Positions 7,780-15,640 of a DNA stretch of 18,360 nt are shown here, in pieces. Below the pieces are notes generated by a model that saw nothing but the letters and a program-made list of their open reading frames with translations, was not told where the DNA came from and did no database searches. Numbering within the stretch: position 1 is the stretch's first letter; the number at the start of each line of letters is the position of its first letter. Position numbers and translations under genes: made by a program. Source of the DNA: Acidobacteriota bacterium (lineage in GTDB: Bacteria > Acidobacteriota > Polarisedimenticolia > J045); assembly GCA_020350085.1 (NCBI GenBank), contig CP070706.1, forward strand, positions 3,631,190 through 3,649,549, in the 5' to 3' direction.

Positions 7780-8061
7780 ACGGCGAGCGGGCTGCCCGAA
7801 GGGAGCTTCAAGCGCCGCTTCACAAAGCTACGGGCTTCAGCCCGATCTCCCACGCGCAGCACCTGCGCATGGAGGGGGCGAAGCGGAGACCCCGAGAGAA
7901 CCGACGCACCGATCGAAGAGATCAGCTGGGAGGTCGGGTATGAAGATGCGGCGTCCTTCCGGCGGCTTCTCAAGCAACTCACGCAGACCACCTCCGGCGC
8001 CTACAGGCGTAAGTTCCGGGTGCCGGACTTCGCCCGCTCGGGGAGCCACGACAGATTGTGA
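7780..8061 (+). pseudogene. Truncated AraC/GlxA-type transcriptional regulator remnant
   Basis: Only the C-terminal two-helix AraC DNA-binding region survives, about 93 of the usual ~320 residues; the amidase-like sensor domain of the GlxA group is absent. The remnant reads SGLPEGSFKRRF in one frame, shifts near 7823 (one base lost in the ACAAAG run) to KATGFSPISHAQHLRMEGAKRR, then shifts back near 7890 (CCCC where a leucine codon is expected) to ERTDAPIEEISWEVGYEDAA and on to the second helix-turn-helix ending SGAYRRKF. The two shifts compensate each other. Upstream to the photolyase stop (7734-7779) nothing recognisable remains. It lies between the photolyase pair and the aminotransferase and may once have regulated either (inference). 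Identification as AraC family is firm; the GlxA subgroup rests on the GLPE-SFKRRF and EISWEVGYEDAASF patterns. Confidence 0.85.
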
Positions 8062-8135
8062 GTCCGGTTCGCGCTGCCCGCTGCCACCCGAAATGAGTAC
8101 GATACGAGCTGCGGACAGGCTGGGAGGCGACCCGT

Positions 8136-9038
8136 ATGCTTCAATCGTTCGACCCACGCAATCGTGACCTGATCGTGAACGTCAACGGACGGCTGACCCA
8201 TCGTGACGAAGCCGCGATCAGCCCTTTCGACAGCGCCGTTCAAGGGGGGGATGCCGTCTGGGAGGGCCTGCGCCTCTACGACGGCCGGATCTTTCGTCTG
8301 CGGGCACACCTCGCCAGGTTGCGAGCCTCGGCCGAGGCTCTCGCCTTCGAGACGATTCCCTCGGACGAGCAGATCATCGCCGAGATCTCCCGCACGCTGC
8401 GCGCGAACGATATGCGCGACGGGGTGCACATTCGATTGACCCTGACGCGTGGCGTCAAGCTGACCTCGGGGATGGATCCCCGTTTGAACCGGTCAGGGCC
8501 GACTCTGATCGTCCTCGCGGAGTACAAGCCGCCCGTTTACGACAAATCCGGTCTGAACCTGATCACGAGCTCGATCCGCAGGCCGTCTCCGGACTGCCTG
8601 GACCCGAAGATCCACCACGGAAATCTCTTGAACTCGATCCTCGCCAAGATCGAGGCCAATGCTGCCGGTGCCGACGATGCGATCATGTTGGACATGCGCG
8701 GCTTCGTCGCAGAGACGAATGCGACGCACCTGTTCGTCGTTCGTGAGGGCGTGGTGATGACGCCGCCGACGCTCGCCTGTCCGGAGGGCATCACCCGTGG
8801 TGTCGTGCTCGCACTGTGCTCGGCTAACGACATCCCGCACCAAGTGCGAGATCTCTCGCTAGCAGAGGTCTACCGCGCCGACGAGATGTTCTGCACGGGC
8901 ACCATGGGCGAGCTGGCCGGCGTCACGCGAGTGGACGGACGCGTCATCGGAAACGGAACGGTCGGGGAGCTGACCAAACGACTGACGAGGCTGTTCGAAG
9001 CCGAGATCACGGCCACGCACGATCCGATCGTGATCTGA
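8136..9038 (+). CDS. Class IV PLP aminotransferase, branched-chain-type (IlvE-like)
   Basis: A 300-residue fold-type IV aminotransferase, probably transferring amino groups between a branched-chain or similar amino acid and 2-oxoglutarate in the cytoplasm. Supporting motifs are FDSAVQGGDAVWEGLRLYDG (31-50), R100 in VHIRLTLTRG, GADDAIMLDMRGFVAETNAT (178-197) with the conserved E193, PEGITRGVV (216-224) and ADEMFCTGTMGEL (248-260). Length suits the family. The usual catalytic-lysine segment is altered: instead of a lysine 3-4 residues before the conserved Asn there is KIHHGN (158-163), with K158 five residues before N163. I believe a subfamily with this pattern exists, but substrate and activity are less certain than for ordinary IlvE. 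GGAGGC 8-13 bases before ATG 8136 supports the start. It converges with the PilZ gene, 5 bases apart. Confidence 0.88.
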   Translation: MLQSFDPRNRDLIVNVNGRLTHRDEAAISPFDSAVQGGDAVWEGLRLYDGRIFRLRAHLARLRASAEALAFETIPSDEQIIAEISRTLRANDMRDGVHIRLTLTRGVKLTSGMDPRLNRSGPTLIVLAEYKPPVYDKSGLNLITSSIRRPSPDCLDPKIHHGNLLNSILAKIEANAAGADDAIMLDMRGFVAETNATHLFVVREGVVMTPPTLACPEGITRGVVLALCSANDIPHQVRDLSLAEVYRADEMFCTGTMGELAGVTRVDGRVIGNGTVGELTKRLTRLFEAEITATHDPIVI

Positions 9039-9043
9039 GCTGC

Positions 9044-9418
9044 TCAGGCGCTGGCGAGTCGTGGAATCTCCCGAAGCAGAGCGTGCAGCTCGGCGAGGTC
9101 CTCGTCGCTGGCCGGGAAAAACAGACCGCCGCAGACGGCACCGCGGGTGTTGTCGGGCGTCAGTCTCATGACGAGCAGATCGCCATCGACGACACGGTGA
9201 CCGACGGTGATCGTGACCTCGTCAATGCTGTCACCCGCCTCGAGCAGCGGCAGCTGCTGATCGAGGGTGAAAGACAGTCCCGCTCCGCTGATGTCGCGCA
9301 GTTCGAGCCGCTGCATCTGCTCGCCGAGAAACGGGTAGATGAACTCGATCCTGGCTCCGAGGCTCGGCGGAAAGGTGTGGCGCTTCTGGCGGCGACGGCA
9401 GGTCACTGGAGCGCGCAT
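9044..9418 (-). CDS. PilZ-domain protein (probable c-di-GMP receptor)
   Basis: A 124-residue single-domain protein. The c-di-GMP-binding signature is complete: an RxxxR element in CRRRQKRHTF (R9 and R13, residues 7-16) and the D-x-S-x-x-G element DISGAG (42-47), followed by beta-barrel-like strands to about 110 and a short helix (DEDLAELHALLREI). PilZ proteins bind cyclic di-GMP and change partner activity, often in exopolysaccharide production or motility. Here it is the last gene of a polysaccharide operon, 69 bases after the adenylate-forming enzyme, so it most likely tunes that pathway (inference). GGGAGGA (complement of 9425-9431) lies 6 bases before the ATG. No signal peptide or membrane segment is seen; it should be cytosolic. 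Confidence 0.9.
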   Translation of the reverse strand: MRAPVTCRRRQKRHTFPPSLGARIEFIYPFLGEQMQRLELRDISGAGLSFTLDQQLPLLEAGDSIDEVTITVGHRVVDGDLLVMRLTPDNTRGAVCGGLFFPASDEDLAELHALLREIPRLASA

Positions 9419-9424
9419 CGTGGG

Positions 9425-9476
9425 TCCTCCCGCGGCCTCGCGGACGGCTGGTCTCGACGGTGCGGGCCGCGGCCTC
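9425..9476 (-). repeat. GC-rich repeat pair in the PilZ leader
   Basis: CCGCGGCCTC occurs at 9430-9439 and again at 9467-9476. Because CCGCGGCC (9430-9437) is the reverse complement of GGCCGCGG (9465-9472), the transcript could form an 8-bp stem with a 27-base loop just upstream of the PilZ start, touching its Shine-Dalgarno (9425-9431). There is no T-run, so it is not a standard terminator. In GC-rich DNA such a repeat could also be chance. Confidence 0.35.
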
Positions 9477-9487
9477 CAGAGTGAAAT

Positions 9488-10894
9488 CTAGGTCTGCGGC
9501 GAGGCACCGACCACCGACGAGTCTGACGGCACACGGGCCGAGCCGGTGATCCTGGAAACGACCAGGCGGTGCTTGCCAGAGCCCTCGATCTGGACGCTCT
9601 CGACGCGACGGAACTCGACGCGCAGCGGGTGGCCAAACGCTTTCTCCATCCGCGTTTTCACGACTTCTTCGGGAATCGGCTGGTCTTCGTCGGCCATGAC
9701 CATCTCGACGACGAGCCGGTCGTGCTCTTCCTGGATGATCCGGAACTGGTGCAGGCCCTCGACATCCTCCATGGAGTCGAGCAGCGCGAATGCGTGAATC
9801 AGCTGGCCTTCACGATTCTGGACCATGTCGAGCTGGCGCCCTTCGATCGAGGAGATGACCGGCAGGGAGCGCCCGCACGGGCAGCTGCCGGTGGCGGGCC
9901 TCGCGAGATCGCCCGTCCGGAAACGGATCAGAGGCAGCCCGACCGCATCGAGCAGCGTCAGAACGATCTCGCCGAGCTCTCCGGGTGCGGCCGGCCGATC
10001 GCCAGCGACCAGCTCGAGGACGACACGGTCCGCGTGAACGTGAAGGCTCCGGCCTTCCGGACACTCGTGGGCCACGAACCCACCGTCGCGCGAGCCGTAT
10101 TCCTCAGCCACCGGGCTGTGAAAGGCGCGCTCGATCGTCTCGCGCATCTGCGGGTAGAGCTGGTCAGCGGTGGTGAAGATGACTCTCGGTGCGAGAGGAC
10201 TGAGATCGACTTCCTGCTCCAGGATGTAGCGGGCAAGCAGGTAAGCCGAGCTGGAGTAGGCGTACATGTAGCGCGGCCGGCAGCGACGCCAACGGCGCAC
10301 GTACGAGGCCATCAGCGCGTCGGACATCTTGTAGCTCGACAACAGCTCGCGGTTCAGCAGCCGATTGCGGATCTTCTTGACCAGCTTTCTCGACGACAGC
10401 TCGATCTTCGAGCCCCACAGCCAGAACCATCGATCACCCCAGTCGAGCCCCCACCACGAGCGCGCGCGCCAGCAGACCGCCCATTCGTGGGCGATCCGCT
10501 GCCGATCGCTGTAGAAGATGGTCGGCTCGCCTGTCGAGCCGCTGGTGCGCATCTTCACGAGCTGAGAGCGTTCCGCGTCGCCTACGACGAGCATCTCTTC
10601 GCGATGGCGGCGAAGGTGCGACTTGTCGATCAAAGGAAAACGCGCCAGATCATCGAGCGATCGCAGATCGCCGGGACTGACTCCCGCCTCGTCGAACCGG
10701 CTGCGGTAGAAAGAAGACCGCTCGTAGGCCCGTGTGATCGTGTGGCGAAGCCGATCCAGCTGGTGAGCCATCAGCTCCTCGGGTGACCATCGGTCACGGC
10801 CACTAACGCGGCTGAACGCTTCGACCGTCCGCTGGCCCTTCAGCCGCTCGTGGAGCGGATAGGTGACGTTTCTGACGAGCCACTCGCTGATCAT
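9488..10894 (-). CDS. PaaK/CapK-like adenylate-forming enzyme of a polysaccharide operon
   Basis: A 468-residue ANL-superfamily protein of the phenylacetate-CoA ligase (PaaK)/CapK group, expected to activate a carboxylic acid as an acyl-adenylate. Visible motifs are the phosphate-binding TSGSTGEP (117-124), the adenine-region YGSRDGG (266-272), RFRTGDL (324-330) and a C-terminal GSGKHR (438-443) with K441 in the usual catalytic-lysine place. C338-P-C340 beside GRSLP resembles the cysteine pair seen in several PaaK relatives. PaaK proper degrades phenylacetate, but homologues of this length inside capsule or exopolysaccharide clusters are of unproven function and may supply an acyl group for polymer decoration (inference). 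ATG 10894 is fixed by a 4-base ATGA overlap with the preceding glycosyltransferase; the open frame extends further upstream but overlaps that gene. Confidence 0.88.
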   Translation of the reverse strand: MISEWLVRNVTYPLHERLKGQRTVEAFSRVSGRDRWSPEELMAHQLDRLRHTITRAYERSSFYRSRFDEAGVSPGDLRSLDDLARFPLIDKSHLRRHREEMLVVGDAERSQLVKMRTSGSTGEPTIFYSDRQRIAHEWAVCWRARSWWGLDWGDRWFWLWGSKIELSSRKLVKKIRNRLLNRELLSSYKMSDALMASYVRRWRRCRPRYMYAYSSSAYLLARYILEQEVDLSPLAPRVIFTTADQLYPQMRETIERAFHSPVAEEYGSRDGGFVAHECPEGRSLHVHADRVVLELVAGDRPAAPGELGEIVLTLLDAVGLPLIRFRTGDLARPATGSCPCGRSLPVISSIEGRQLDMVQNREGQLIHAFALLDSMEDVEGLHQFRIIQEEHDRLVVEMVMADEDQPIPEEVVKTRMEKAFGHPLRVEFRRVESVQIEGSGKHRLVVSRITGSARVPSDSSVVGASPQT

Positions 10895-12078
10895 GCTTCT
10901 GCTCGCTCTTCTTCTCGTGATGCACCGCCAGCCGGCTGCCGTCCGACATAGATCGCATGCCAGTCGGCTGCGAGGTGGCTCCACTCGTACTCGGCAACTT
11001 GCTCGGACGCTCGCTCGGCCATGGCCCGCGCCAGGCTGGGATCGGCCAGCAGCCGCTCCGCCCGCTCGGCCATCGCCCGATCGTCATCGAGCGGGATGAT
11101 GAAGCCTGTCTCACCGTCCCGCACCAGGTGAGGAATACCTCCAGCAGCGGTGCTGATGACGGGCAGACCGGCGGCGAAAGCTTCGAGAATCGCCATCGGC
11201 GCGTTGTCGACGTTGGAGCCGTTCAGTAGAAATGAAGCGCGGCGGTAGTAGGCGACGACGTCGTCACGATTGACGTAGCCCGGTAGCTCTACTGCTTGCT
11301 CGAGTCCAAGCTCGCGGACCAGCTTGGCGATGGCTGGCGCGTCGGGACCGCCACCGAGCAGGTACAGGCGCGCCTGCGGGTGTCGTCTTAGGATGCGCGC
11401 GAACGCCCGCACGACGCAGGCATTGTTGTAGATCGGCTCGAGATGTCGTGCACAGACGAACTCCGGGCGCCTGGGCCGATCGACTGTGCCGCGGAACGGC
11501 TCGAGATCACAGACGTTAGGCACGACGTGTGCATCGAGCCCCCGCTGTGAGAAAACCTGTTCCAGGTACCCCGACGGTACGACGATCGCCTCGGCCCGGC
11601 GGAGCACGAACTGCGTCACGCGCGGCCAGCGATCGAAAAACTCCGCCGCCATTCCGCCGTGGTAGTTGACGATCACTCGCCGGCCAGACGCCCGCCCGGC
11701 AAGCACGACCGGTACCGTAAACAGGAAAAAGCCGAGTCCCGAGTGACTGAGTACGTGAAGCAGCTCCACTCGAGGAAGCGTCACCGCCAGTCGCACGAGA
11801 AACACCACGAGTCGCAAAAAGCTCCTGACGCCGCGCACGGCGTCGAGTCTTTGCGCCAGCCAACTTGAGCCGAGGTTCGTGCGCAGCCGGAAGACACTTG
11901 CCTGCTCGCTCTCCAGGCTCTTGGCAAGAAACTCGGCCAGCCCGGGCATCCCCCCTGGAGGAGGCGGAAAGTGGCAGATCAGCGCGAGCGGCGGCCAGCG
12001 CCTGCTCGCCGGCTGCATCGACGCCGAGGCTACGTGCCGCTCGGTGCCAGCCCCTTCGATCGTGGCCCGTGTACTCAC
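10891..12078 (-). CDS. GT4-family (GT-B) glycosyltransferase
   Basis: A 395-residue retaining glycosyltransferase predicted to add a sugar from a nucleotide-sugar donor to a growing oligosaccharide. The N-domain has the GT4 opening HFPPPPGGMPGLAEFLAKSL (36-55) and VIVNYHGGMAAEF (135-147). The C-domain has the acceptor/donor loop LLGGGPDAPAIAKL (240-253) and VDNAPMAILEAFAAGLPVIS (290-309). In the E-x7-E donor-binding motif the first Glu is replaced by D291 (second is E299), a conservative change. The hydrophobic stretch 88-105 probably packs against the membrane face, as in other GT4 enzymes. I choose GTG 12078 because it overlaps the upstream stop as GTGA; ATG 12018 (20 residues shorter) is the alternative, closer to where homology begins. 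Neither has a strong ribosome binding site. The end overlaps the adenylate-forming gene by ATGA. Confidence 0.88.
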   Translation of the reverse strand: MSTRATIEGAGTERHVASASMQPASRRWPPLALICHFPPPPGGMPGLAEFLAKSLESEQASVFRLRTNLGSSWLAQRLDAVRGVRSFLRLVVFLVRLAVTLPRVELLHVLSHSGLGFFLFTVPVVLAGRASGRRVIVNYHGGMAAEFFDRWPRVTQFVLRRAEAIVVPSGYLEQVFSQRGLDAHVVPNVCDLEPFRGTVDRPRRPEFVCARHLEPIYNNACVVRAFARILRRHPQARLYLLGGGPDAPAIAKLVRELGLEQAVELPGYVNRDDVVAYYRRASFLLNGSNVDNAPMAILEAFAAGLPVISTAAGGIPHLVRDGETGFIIPLDDDRAMAERAERLLADPSLARAMAERASEQVAEYEWSHLAADWHAIYVGRQPAGGASREEERAEA

Positions 12079-13256
12079 GGCCGAGCGCTGCCGACGGGTG
12101 CGTGGACATCTCGCCGCTCGCCGAGAAACGTTCCGGGATCGACGTCCGATCCTTCTTCGGCGAGCTTTGCCAGCTCGTACATCTCCCGAGCCGTGACGTA
12201 GTGCAGCCGGTATCGCTCGCCGTCGTTGTACTGCTGCTCGAGGTAGTCGAGCATCGCGTGGCGGGTGTCCCCGAACAAGATTTCGAAGTTCCGCTCTTGG
12301 GCACCGTGAGTGTGAAGCTTGATGAACACCCACTCCGGCCGACCTTTGACGTGGACGTGACACTTGACCCACAGATCGATCCGATCGGCTGAAGGCGGGT
12401 TGTCCGCGGACAGCTCTCCGTTTTCGATCCGTGGCAGCACTCCCCACTTGCGGCGCCGCCAGTTCAGCATCAGCGGGCCTTGGATCAGCATCAGGTCACC
12501 GCTGGGCGAGCGCCCCACTCGAACGTCCACGCCCTCGTCGTGAGACTTTGGCCGCTCGGGATCGTCCGACGCGTAGTAGATGCTGTTAATCTTGCGTGTC
12601 TGTGTCTCATCTGGAGCGGATGGCAGTGTGAAATCCGCGTAGCAGCCTGTCTCGCGCAAGACGGTCAGCTCGTTGTCGACCCCGCACCAGCGACCATCAC
12701 GTCGCGAGTTGTCCAGCGCCCAGTTGCCGTGGATGAAGCCGTATTCGACCTGTCCCGTCTCGCGGTTCTCGCGCAGCAGTCCGTGTCGCTCATGCAACGT
12801 GCGAGCGAATGACAGCAGCTGCTCACGAAGCTCGTCGGCGGTGTCTCCGTCGTGATGGAGGTGGACCTCGACGTCTCCCAGGCCGTCTCGGCACAGCGCA
12901 GCGAGCTTGTGGAGGTGTTGCGGCCGGTACTCCTCGATCGGGTAGAAGAACGTGTGTTGCGGAGCACGGCCGTCCGCGTCCCGGTGTCTGGCCGCGAGTG
13001 CCCGGTAGCCCGTGACCCATGCGTCTACGCGACGGGTCTCTATCTCAGCTCCGGGTGTGAGCCACGCCGGCTCGAAATGATCCGCCAGGCAGACGAAAAG
13101 GTGGATCGGCTTTTTCGCGACTGGCTCAGTCGGCCGCCAATCTCGACGCCAATACGATGGCGCCCAGATGTGAACCTGACGAGGCAGCAGATACGAGAGG
13201 ACGAAGGTCGCCACCACGACCGACCCGGCAAACAGCAGCAAGAGAGCGTAAATCAT
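12075..13256 (-). CDS. Membrane-anchored polysaccharide-deacetylase-like protein
   Basis: A 393-residue protein with an N-terminal membrane helix (about 2-24, IYALLLLFAGSVVVATFVLS) and the rest probably periplasmic. The body has scattered features like the deformed catalytic barrel of CE4 deacetylases: ADHFEP (58-63) in place of the DDGP strand, FFYPIEEY (103-110), a histidine-rich HLHHDGD (132-138), IHGNWALDN (175-183), DFTLPSAPDETQ (208-219), INSIYYASDDPERPKSH (223-239) and LHTHGAQERN (314-323). I read it as a deacetylase or hydrolase-superfamily protein whose reaction is unproven; canonical NodB motifs are not intact. I choose ATG 13256, which starts directly at the hydrophobic helix, 7 bases after the upstream stop; the longer frame begins with TTG at 13304. 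The end overlaps the next gene (GTGA). Confidence 0.7.
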   Translation of the reverse strand: MIYALLLLFAGSVVVATFVLSYLLPRQVHIWAPSYWRRDWRPTEPVAKKPIHLFVCLADHFEPAWLTPGAEIETRRVDAWVTGYRALAARHRDADGRAPQHTFFYPIEEYRPQHLHKLAALCRDGLGDVEVHLHHDGDTADELREQLLSFARTLHERHGLLRENRETGQVEYGFIHGNWALDNSRRDGRWCGVDNELTVLRETGCYADFTLPSAPDETQTRKINSIYYASDDPERPKSHDEGVDVRVGRSPSGDLMLIQGPLMLNWRRRKWGVLPRIENGELSADNPPSADRIDLWVKCHVHVKGRPEWVFIKLHTHGAQERNFEILFGDTRHAMLDYLEQQYNDGERYRLHYVTAREMYELAKLAEEGSDVDPGTFLGERRDVHAPVGSARP

Positions 13257-13263
13257 CAGCAGC

Positions 13264-14412
13264 TCAGCGAGCAGCCTTACGCCAGAGCGTGCTCTGACCA
13301 GCAAACAGATACTTGAATGCGCCCCACAAGGCGGCCGTATTCCCCAAGCAGAAATAGAGCGGAAAGTAGGTCAGCTTGATCGGCACCCACCTCTGAATCG
13401 CCATACCGGCGAGCGCCACGGCGTAGAAGGCGATCTGGAGCACGAACAGCGTGCTGTAAAACGGCCCGCCAGCGACGCCGCTCGACACGAGCGCCGCGAT
13501 GAGGAAAAACGGCGCCATCCAGCGGAATACTTTGTGTGAGATGAACTGCAGTGCGAACAGCGAGCGGGGGGGCATGAGCAGCGGTGCGAACGCCTTGAGC
13601 ACCTGGTATCCGGCGGACGCGTAGCGCACTTTCAGGTGGAACTCGTCCCACAGGCCGCGGGATGCATGCTCGGCCGAGGTGGCTTCGGACTCGTACACGA
13701 CGCGGTAACCCCGCTCCACCATGCTGAGCGTGAGGAACATGTCGTCGTGAACGAAGCCGTCTGGAATCGGTTCGTACAGGCTTTTTCTGAGCGCGAATAT
13801 TTCGCCGTCCGCGGTGACGATCGACCCGAGACTGCTCTCGCAGCTCTTCAGGATCGACTCGTAGCCCCAGTATGCGGTTTCGCCCCTTGTCGCGTGGCGT
13901 TCCAGGTCCTGAAGCAGGACTTTGCGCCCCGACACGCCGCCAACGGTTGAATCACTGAAGTTGCTGACCATCTTCTCGATGACATCGGGAGGATAGTGCG
14001 TGTTGGCATCGGAGAAAAAAACGATCTCGCCTTCGGCGTGAGGAACGGCTCGATTGAGCGCGGCGCTCTTACCGCGCCGCGCCGGCTCATGCATGAGCTG
14101 CACGCCGCGACCACTCCATCCAGCAACGATCTCCGCGGTTCGGTCGCTGGACCCGTCCGCGACGACAATGATCTCGAGCTGACCGCGCGGGTAGGTCATC
14201 GCGAAACAGTTGCGTAGCTTCTCGTGGATGACTCGCTCTTCGTTGTAGGCCGCGATGATGAGCGAGACCCTGGGAAAGGTGTCGGCCTTCCTCACGGGGC
14301 GAGGCCGCGCCTTGCTGAGCGAGTAGATCAGCACCGGATAGCCGATGAAGGTGTAGATCAGCCCAGCCATCGCCAACCAGAACGTGATCACTGAGATCAG
14401 CTCGCCAGTCAT
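13264..14412 (-). CDS. Membrane GT2-family glycosyltransferase
   Basis: A 382-residue inner-membrane glycosyltransferase. An N-terminal helix (about 5-32) precedes the GT-A catalytic domain (about 47-265), and three to four further helices follow (about 283-303, 306-312 into 317-338, 346-370). The catalytic landmarks are IIAAYNEE (52-59), VVADGSSDRT (83-92), the metal/donor SDAN (134-137) with D135, TADGEIFALR (200-209) and HDDMF (222-226), the likely catalytic acid region. The architecture resembles processive or polymer-initiating GT2 proteins such as IcaA/HAS-like enzymes, but the canonical Q/RxxRW is not clear (KVRYASAG at 261-268 sits there), so a processive synthase role is not established. 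The ATG follows the preceding gene's stop by only 4 bases. It may be the enzyme that couples assembly to export (inference). Confidence 0.9.
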   Translation of the reverse strand: MTGELISVITFWLAMAGLIYTFIGYPVLIYSLSKARPRPVRKADTFPRVSLIIAAYNEERVIHEKLRNCFAMTYPRGQLEIIVVADGSSDRTAEIVAGWSGRGVQLMHEPARRGKSAALNRAVPHAEGEIVFFSDANTHYPPDVIEKMVSNFSDSTVGGVSGRKVLLQDLERHATRGETAYWGYESILKSCESSLGSIVTADGEIFALRKSLYEPIPDGFVHDDMFLTLSMVERGYRVVYESEATSAEHASRGLWDEFHLKVRYASAGYQVLKAFAPLLMPPRSLFALQFISHKVFRWMAPFFLIAALVSSGVAGGPFYSTLFVLQIAFYAVALAGMAIQRWVPIKLTYFPLYFCLGNTAALWGAFKYLFAGQSTLWRKAAR

Positions 14413-14416
14413 CGAC

Positions 14417-15640
14417 CTACTCCCTTCGGGTTGCCAGCAGCTGCTCGGCTTTCATTGCTACCGTGCGAGCGTTGGCGTCCCAAGTGTGTTGTGTGGCGAT
14501 CGTTTGCCGGGCGCACGCGCCGAGTGTGCGTCTGAGTTGTCGGTTCGTTGCTAGCTCGTGGATCGCTTCGCGGAGTTGTTGCCGGTCCCCTTTGGCAATG
14601 ATCCAGCCGTTCTCGCGATGCCGGACGACGTCTCGCACCGGCTGGATGTCTGGAGCGACGACCGGCTTGCCCATGGCCATGAACTCGAACATCACGATCG
14701 GCGAGCCGAACGGGTTAGAATCGGGCAGCGCACAGATGTCCATCGCGTCGATGTAATCGCGAACTTCTTCCCGTGGAACCGGGCCGGTGAGAACCAGGCG
14801 CCCGTCGAGGCCGAGCGCGTCGGCTCTGGCTTTGACCTCTTTGATCGCTGGCCCGCTGCCGACCAGAATCAGCCGTAGCTCGGGAAGCTGAGGTTCGAGC
14901 TCCTTGAGCACTTCGACTATCAGGTCGAGCCGGTCCCATCGATCGAACCAACCGACGAATCCGGCGACCGGCCCGTCGCCGAGTTGGAGCCGCTGACGCA
15001 CGGCCGCGCCATGCGCCGCCGATTCGAGCCAGGTCGGCTCCACGGCGTTCGGTACGACGTGAACTCGCTCCGCAGGCACGCCCTGGGCGATGACGCGTTG
15101 GCGAAGGAAGCTCGAGACAGCGAAGATGGCATCGGCGCGCCGGAATACGCGTCGCTCGACCCAACGCATCACTGGCACCAACCGCTGTGCGCGAGCCCGC
15201 TCGATTCCAGCCACCTCGTTGACCTCGAGCAGGATCGGCAGTCGAAACAGCCGCGCGAGCCACACGCCAGCCAGCAGGTAAAACGCGTAGCGCTCGTAGA
15301 ACACGGCATCCCGATTGCGACGAAGCGCCGGCAGCAAGCGGGCTGCAGCCATCGCGTTGTAAGCCAGCTCGAACAGCTCGAACAGCACCTGCGGGCAATG
15401 CACGCTGACCCAGCGCCAGAGGCCGCTGACGCCGCGCGTCTTCGCTGTCTCGTCGTGGGTCCCCGCACGCTCGTCCACCTTGTCCACGGGCACCTGTCCG
15501 GCGCTCGCTAGCGGATCGATCCCCGGAGGCGAGACGATCTCGACGTGGTGGCCTTCACGCTCGAGCGCTCGCACGAGATGCGCGATGTGCAGCCCCTCTC
15601 CGCCGCGTCCCTGAGTGCGATGGTGATAGAGGAACTTCAT
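14417..15640 (-). CDS. GT4-family (GT-B) glycosyltransferase
   Basis: A 407-residue GT-B glycosyltransferase. The N-terminal acceptor domain opens MKFLYHHRTQGRGGEGLHI, giving the glycine-rich GRGGEG loop (11-16). YERYAFYLLAGVWLARLFRL (115-134) and LEVNEVAGIE (138-147) are typical of the acceptor domain. The donor domain includes VVPNAVEPTWL (195-205), VGWFDRWDRLD (229-239), LILVGSGP (257-264) and FGSPIVMFEFMAMGKPVVAP (311-330), with E319 as the conserved second glutamate; the first is absent, as in many relatives reading NPFGSP. ATG 15640 overlaps the upstream TGA as TGATG, and GGGAG lies 7 bases before it, so the long upstream extension of the open frame is not used. It would add one sugar during repeat-unit synthesis; donor and linkage cannot be told from sequence. 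Confidence 0.9.
   Translation of the reverse strand: MKFLYHHRTQGRGGEGLHIAHLVRALEREGHHVEIVSPPGIDPLASAGQVPVDKVDERAGTHDETAKTRGVSGLWRWVSVHCPQVLFELFELAYNAMAAARLLPALRRNRDAVFYERYAFYLLAGVWLARLFRLPILLEVNEVAGIERARAQRLVPVMRWVERRVFRRADAIFAVSSFLRQRVIAQGVPAERVHVVPNAVEPTWLESAAHGAAVRQRLQLGDGPVAGFVGWFDRWDRLDLIVEVLKELEPQLPELRLILVGSGPAIKEVKARADALGLDGRLVLTGPVPREEVRDYIDAMDICALPDSNPFGSPIVMFEFMAMGKPVVAPDIQPVRDVVRHRENGWIIAKGDRQQLREAIHELATNRQLRRTLGACARQTIATQHTWDANARTVAMKAEQLLATRRE

Noticed and set aside
8098..8103. TACGAT as a -10 promoter box before the aminotransferase
   Set aside because: The hexamer is a fair -10, but no recognisable -35 lies 16-18 bases upstream, so I do not list it as a feature.
9569..10786. 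Long + strand open frame (about 405 codons) opposite the adenylate-forming enzyme
   Set aside because: It is antisense to a clearly recognisable gene with intact motifs, has no ribosome binding site and reads as low-complexity Arg/Asp/Gln-rich sequence typical of shadows in GC-rich genes.
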